The translations under genes were made by a program, and so were the position numbers. From contig NZ_JALMUV010000034.1 in assembly GCF_023155275.1 (NCBI RefSeq), forward strand, positions 1 to 64,000: 64,000 bases of DNA, read 5' to 3'. The notes below the pieces were generated by a model. That model made no database searches, was not told where the DNA came from, and saw only the letters and a list, made by a program, of their open reading frames with translations. The stretch is from Streptomyces rhizoryzae. Its GTDB lineage: Bacteria; Actinomycetota; Actinomycetes; Streptomycetales; Streptomycetaceae. Positions 59,937 to 64,000 of this stretch are shown piece by piece (the first letter of the stretch is position 1; the number at the start of each line of letters is the position of its first letter).

Positions 59937-60236
59937 GGGCCCTCTTTCCGGGTGTGCAGGCGTGTCGGGGCATGGCGCGGCGCGCGCGGTGGCGCGGCGT
60001 GTGCGGATGCGCGGGAATCGAACGCACAAAAACGTACGCACGGATGGCCGAAAATTGAAGAGTTTTGTTCGTTTCAGATGATCGATCATGCGTGCCGTTC
60101 GAGGCTCGCTGCCGCTTGTGCGGGGGTTTGCCCGGGATTCGACGGCGCGTTGACGGCGCTGTTGGGTTGTGCTTCATTGTGTTTGTTTGTGTTGACGCGG
60201 CGGTGGTGGTGCGGCCGCCACGGTGAGGAGCTTCCG
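59937..60236. promoter_or_regulatory. Divergent symporter / gal promoter region
   Basis: This region holds two regulatory-looking signals. A perfect 12-base palindrome ATGATCGATCAT (60078-60089) lies in an AT-richer patch (GAAAATTGAAGAGTTTTGTTCG). A threefold direct repeat of TTGTG starts at 60167, 60177 and 60187, exactly 10 bases apart, directly upstream of galT. Repeats on one face of the helix suggest cooperative binding of a repressor or activator of the gal operon. Confidence 0.6.
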
Positions 60237-61280
60237 GTGAAGAAGACGACGACCCGGCTCGCGGACGGCCGGGAGCTGATCTACTACGACGCGTCCGACG
60301 CCGCCGTCCGCGCCACCCTCGACCCGCGCCCCCTCGACCCGGTCACCACCGCCTCCGAACTCCGTCGCGACCGGCTCCTCGGCGACACCGTCGCCATCGC
60401 CTCGCACCGCCAGGGCCGCACCTACCACCCCCCGGCCGACGCCTGCCCCCTGTGCCCCTCCGGCCCCGGCCGCCACACCGAGATCCCCGCCGACGGCTAC
60501 GACGTCGCCGTTTTCGAGAACCGCTTCCCCTCCCTGGCCGGCGGCCACGGCCGCTGCGAGGTCGTCTGCTTCACCCCCGACCACGACGCCTCGTTCGCCG
60601 ACCTCACCGCGGAGCAGGCCGCCCTGGTCCTCGACGCCTGGACCGACCGCACCGCGGAACTCTCCCAACTCCCGGACGTGGCACAGGTGTTCTGCTTCGA
60701 GAACCGCGGCGCCGAGATCGGCGTCACGCTCGGCCACCCGCACGGCCAGATCTACGCCTACCCGTTCACCACCCCGCGCACCGAGCGGATGCTCACCGCC
60801 CTGGCCGACCACCACGCCGCCACCGGCCGCAACCTCTTCGACGACGTGCTCGCCGAGGAGCGCGCCGACGGCCGCCGCCTCGTCCTCGACGGGGACCACT
60901 GGACGGCCTTCGTCCCGTACGCCGCGCACTGGCCCTACGAGGTGCACCTCTACCCCAAGCGCCGGGTCCCCGACCTGCTCGCCCTCGACGAGCCGGCGCG
61001 CACAGAGTTCCCACAGCTCTACCTGGAACTCTTGCGCCGGTTCGACCGGATCTTCGGCCCGGACGCGCCCCCGACGCCGTACATCTCCGCCTGGCACCAG
61101 GCGCCCGTGCACGCCGCGGACCGCGACCGGTTCGCGCTCCACCTCGAGCTCTTCACCATCCGCAGGACTCCCGGCAAGCTGAAGTTCCTGGCGGGTTCGG
61201 AGTCCGGCATGAACGTGTTCATCAACGATGTGCCGCCGGAGGCCGCGGCCGAACGACTGCGAGAGGTAGCGAGCGAGTAA
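60237..61280 (+). CDS. galT: Galactose-1-phosphate uridylyltransferase
   Basis: The 347-residue enzyme has CPLC (about 71-74) and a downstream His for structural zinc, FENRFPSLAGGHG, and the active-site LGHPHGQIYAYP (near 164-175) whose second His becomes uridylylated. It converts galactose-1-phosphate and UDP-glucose to UDP-galactose and glucose-1-phosphate in the Leloir pathway. GTG 60237 has GAGGAG before it. The stop overlaps the galE start by one base. Confidence 0.93.
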   Translation: MKKTTTRLADGRELIYYDASDAAVRATLDPRPLDPVTTASELRRDRLLGDTVAIASHRQGRTYHPPADACPLCPSGPGRHTEIPADGYDVAVFENRFPSLAGGHGRCEVVCFTPDHDASFADLTAEQAALVLDAWTDRTAELSQLPDVAQVFCFENRGAEIGVTLGHPHGQIYAYPFTTPRTERMLTALADHHAATGRNLFDDVLAEERADGRRLVLDGDHWTAFVPYAAHWPYEVHLYPKRRVPDLLALDEPARTEFPQLYLELLRRFDRIFGPDAPPTPYISAWHQAPVHAADRDRFALHLELFTIRRTPGKLKFLAGSESGMNVFINDVPPEAAAERLREVASE

Positions 61281-62230
61281 TGGGCAAGTACCTGGTCACG
61301 GGTGGTGCGGGATACGTCGGCAGCGTCGTCGCCCAGCACCTCCTGGAGGCGGACCACGAGGTCACCGTCCTCGACAACCTCTCCACCGGCTTCCGGTCGG
61401 GCGTCCCGGACGGCGCCGCGTTCATCGAGGGCGACCTCCGCGACGCGGCGAAGTGGCTCGACGCCTCCTACGACGCGGTGCTGCACTTCGCCGCGTTCTC
61501 GCAGGTCGGTGAGTCCGTCGCGCGGCCCGAGAAGTACTGGGAGAACAACGTCGGCGGCACCATGGCGCTGCTGGCCGCGATGCGCGCGGCGGGCGTGGGC
61601 ACGCTGGTCTTCTCCTCCACCGCGGCCACCTACGGCGAGCCGGTGCACACCCCGATCACCGAGACCGACCCGACGGCCCCCACCTCCCCCTACGGGGCGA
61701 CCAAGCTCGCCGTCGACCACATGATCGGCGGCGCGGCCGCGGCCCACGGGCTCGCCGCCGTCTCGCTGCGCTACTTCAACGTCGCGGGCGCGTACGGCGG
61801 TTGCGGTGAGCGCCACGACCCCGAGTCGCACCTCATCCCGCTCGTCCTCCAGGTCGCCCGGGGCAAGCGCGAGGCGATCTCCGTCTACGGGGACGACTAC
61901 CCGACCCCGGACGGCACCTGCGTCCGCGACTACATCCACGTCGCCGACCTCGCCGAGGCGCACCTGCTGGCGCTGGCCGCAGCGAAGCCCGGGGAGCACC
62001 TCATCTGCAACCTCGGCAACGGCAACGGCTTCTCCGTCCGGGAGGTCATCGAGACCGTCCGCCGGGTCACCGGCCACCCGGTGCCCGAGATCACCGCGCC
62101 GCGCCGGCCCGGCGACCCGGCCGTCCTGGTCGCCTCCGCCCGCACCGCCCGCGACCGCCTCGGCTGGCACCCCCGCCGCCCCGACCTCACCACGATCGTC
62201 GCGGACGCCTGGACGTTCGCCAACCGCTGA
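61280..62230 (+). CDS. galE: UDP-glucose 4-epimerase
   Basis: The 316-residue extended SDR has GGAGYVG (about 8-14, NAD), STAATYGEP with the catalytic Ser/Thr and YGATK (about 138-142, catalytic Tyr and Lys). RYFNVAGA, CVRDYIHVADLAEAH and LGNGNGFSVREV are further GalE markers. It interconverts UDP-glucose and UDP-galactose. It overlaps galT by one base and precedes galK by 88 bases. Confidence 0.93.
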   Translation: MGKYLVTGGAGYVGSVVAQHLLEADHEVTVLDNLSTGFRSGVPDGAAFIEGDLRDAAKWLDASYDAVLHFAAFSQVGESVARPEKYWENNVGGTMALLAAMRAAGVGTLVFSSTAATYGEPVHTPITETDPTAPTSPYGATKLAVDHMIGGAAAAHGLAAVSLRYFNVAGAYGGCGERHDPESHLIPLVLQVARGKREAISVYGDDYPTPDGTCVRDYIHVADLAEAHLLALAAAKPGEHLICNLGNGNGFSVREVIETVRRVTGHPVPEITAPRRPGDPAVLVASARTARDRLGWHPRRPDLTTIVADAWTFANR

Positions 62231-62318
62231 GCGGCCCGGAAGCCCCCGCCCGTCCGGCGCGTCGAGCCGGGGCCCGGGGCGGAGCCCCGGCAGCAGACCG
62301 CAGTACGAAGGAGCCCAC

Positions 62319-63497
62319 GTGACCGCGACCGACCCGGCGCAGGCCGCCCACCGCACCGCGGCGGAGTTCCGCGCCCTCTACGGGACGGAGCCCACCGGCA
62401 TCTGGGCCGCCCCCGGCCGCGTCAACCTCATCGGTGAGCACACCGACTACAACGACGGCTTCGTGATGCCCCTGGCCCTCCCGCACACCACCCTCGCCGC
62501 CGCCGCGCCCCGCACCGACGGGGTGCTGCGGCTGCACTCCGCCGGCGCCCCCGGCGGCATCGTGGAACTCCGCCCCGAGGACCTCCGCCCCCGCCCCGGC
62601 GCGGACTGGTCCGCCTACCCGGCCGGCGTCGTCTGGGCCATGCGGGAGGCCGGCCTGCCGGTCGGCGGCGCCGACCTGCACGTCACCAGCACCGTCCCGC
62701 TCGGCGCCGGCCTGTCCTCCTCCGCCGCCCTGGAGGTCGCCACCGCCCTCGCCCTCGACGCGCTGCACGGCCTGGGCCTGTCCCGCGAGGAGCTGGCCCG
62801 CCTCGCCCAGCGCGCCGAGAACGCCTACGTCGGCGTGCCCTGCGGGATCATGGACCAGACCGCCGCCGCCTGCTGCACCGCCGGCCACGCCCTCTTCCTG
62901 GACACCCGCGACCTGACCCAGCGTCAGGTCGCGTTCGACGCCGCGGCGCACGGGCTGCGCCTCCTCGTCGTCGACACCCGCGTCCGCCACCAGCTCGGCG
63001 ACGGCGCGTACGCACAGCGGCGCGCCGGATGCGAACGTGCCGCGCGGGCGCTCGGCGTGCGCGCCCTGCGCGACGTCCCCCACGCGCATCTGCCCGACGC
63101 CCTCGCCGCCCTCGCCGGCGAACCCGGCCTGCGCCCCCTCGTCCGCCACATCGTCACCGAGAACCACCGCGTCGAGCAGGCCGTCGCCCACCTCGACGCC
63201 GGCCGCCCGCACGCCCTCGGCCCGCTGCTCACCGCCTCCCACGCCTCCCTCCGCGACGACTTCGCGGTCTCCTGCCCCGAACTCGACCTGGCCGCCGACA
63301 CCGCCGACGCCGCCGGCGCGCTCGGCGCCCGGATGACCGGCGGCGGCTTCGGCGGCTCCGCCCTGGTCCTCGTCGAGGAGGCCGCCGCGGCCACCGTCGC
63401 CAAGGCGGTGGACGCCGCGTTCGCCGCCGCCGGGTACACCGCGCCGCGGATCTTCCCCGCCGTGCCCGGCCCCGGCGCCCGCCGCCTCACTCCCTGA
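62319..63497 (+). CDS. galK: Galactokinase
   Basis: The 392-residue GHMP kinase has the galactokinase signature GRVNLIGEHTDYNDG (about 33-47), VPLGAGLSSSAALE (about 126-139, ATP loop) and MTGGGFGGSALVL (about 338-350). It phosphorylates galactose at the entry of the Leloir pathway. GTG 62319 follows AAGGAG. Confidence 0.94.
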   Translation: MTATDPAQAAHRTAAEFRALYGTEPTGIWAAPGRVNLIGEHTDYNDGFVMPLALPHTTLAAAAPRTDGVLRLHSAGAPGGIVELRPEDLRPRPGADWSAYPAGVVWAMREAGLPVGGADLHVTSTVPLGAGLSSSAALEVATALALDALHGLGLSREELARLAQRAENAYVGVPCGIMDQTAAACCTAGHALFLDTRDLTQRQVAFDAAAHGLRLLVVDTRVRHQLGDGAYAQRRAGCERAARALGVRALRDVPHAHLPDALAALAGEPGLRPLVRHIVTENHRVEQAVAHLDAGRPHALGPLLTASHASLRDDFAVSCPELDLAADTADAAGALGARMTGGGFGGSALVLVEEAAAATVAKAVDAAFAAAGYTAPRIFPAVPGPGARRLTP

Positions 63498-63746
63498 CGC
63501 CCCCGCGCGCCCCCGACGCGCGCCCGGCCCCCCGCCACTTTCGTCAATCACCTTCCGCCGCCGCACCCCGTCCGTACGCTGTCACCAGCGCCGGTGGGGG
63601 CCGGCGCCGAGCAGGGGGCGGGCCCGTCGGGGCGCCGCGCCCGGGGCGGGGGCCAGCGGTCCGCGGCACCGGCCGCGCGGCCGAGGCGATCTTCAAACCG
63701 GGCGCCGTGCCCGCTATGGTCCGTTCACCGAGACAGGGGGTCTTGC

Positions 63747-64000
63747 GTGCAACGCATCCGGGTTCTGGTGGTCGATGACCACCGCATCTTCGCCGAGTCC
63801 CTGGCGGCCGCACTGGCCGCGGAAGTGGACGTGGACGTCACCGCGGCCGGCAGCGCCCCGGCGGCCCTGCGCACACTGGACCGGGCCGCGGCCGACGGCC
63901 GCCGCTTCGACGTCCTCCTGGCCGACGCCGACCTCGCCGCACCGCTGCTCGCGGTCCCCGCCCAGGGACCCGCCCGCGACGGCACCCCCCGCGACAGCCC
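63747..64000 (+). CDS. Response regulator, receiver domain (cut by window end)
   Basis: From GTG 63747 the translation starts VQRIRVLVVDDHRIFAESLA, a receiver-domain start with the acidic pair DD. It continues to FDVLLADADLAAP, where an Asp is present at or near the phosphorylation position. The window ends after 84 codons. AGGGGG lies nine bases upstream. By similarity to the gene at 57273 it is probably a LuxR-type regulator. Confidence 0.75.
   Translation, partial: MQRIRVLVVDDHRIFAESLAAALAAEVDVDVTAAGSAPAALRTLDRAAADGRRFDVLLADADLAAPLLAVPAQGPARDGTPRDS

Overview
The window looks like chromosomal DNA from a Streptomyces or a very close relative. GC content is very high, GTG and ATG starts follow short GGAG-type ribosome sites, and many genes overlap by GTGA or ATGA. 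The gene families are those usual for the genus: SCO6880-type transfer proteins, Scr1/DUF5753 regulators, an actinobacterial protein O-mannosyltransferase and a galTEK operon. All family names come from reading the translations; no database search was possible.

Positions 1-23000 are accessory DNA. The window opens inside a type I-E CRISPR array (13 repeats visible, cas genes not in the window), followed by an IS630-type transposase relic. A NucS-like PD-(D/E)XK nuclease and a solitary beta-class DNA methyltransferase then converge on one hairpin. From 3791 to 14477 lies a one-directional conjugative type IV secretion module: NlpC/P60 peptidase, DUF6112-like protein, TcpC-like protein, VirB6/TrbL-like protein, SCO6880 protein, DUF6238-like protein, VirB4 ATPase, three small proteins and a VirD4 coupling ATPase. 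I see no relaxase or integrase. Directly after it are decayed remains of a prophage on the minus strand (terminase small and large subunits, then portal), an amber-interrupted lipoprotein, an unknown gene and an IS5-family element with a coupled second ORF. At 19969-22917 there is an island of small ORFs around a DUF6879 / Scr1-type HTH-DUF5753 pair.

Positions 23071-42889 are mostly metabolism and transport. A MerR regulator is divergent from a Baeyer-Villiger-type monooxygenase / hydrolase / SDR operon. A repeat-rich small protein, a tricorn-like protease and a cytochrome P450 follow. A cobalt/nickel ECF transporter (CbiM-CbiN fusion, CbiQ, CbiO) has a near-consensus Nur box in front of it. 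Then come a serine hydrolase, an XRE-TPR regulator divergent from a two-gene Cys-rich cassette, an SDR, a DMT transporter, a YbaK-type protein and a penicillin-binding protein.

Positions 43062-57051 carry conserved core genes: pmt, rsmI, a zinc-ribbon protein, a tatD-type gene, an rpfB-type gene, rsmA, ispE and an ABC-F ATPase. They are interrupted at 50826-55061 by two secreted proteins, an HTH protein, and a deletion scar where a broken XRE-DUF5753 gene and a truncated Uma2 gene meet tail to tail. The right end has an atypical response regulator, a sodium/solute symporter divergent from galT-galE-galK, and the start of a second response regulator cut by the window edge.

The most interesting element is a pair of paralogous two-gene cassettes (22191-22570 and 38511-38899). 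Each encodes two translationally coupled small Cys-rich proteins with conserved Cys/His patterns, and each sits beside an XRE-type regulator.
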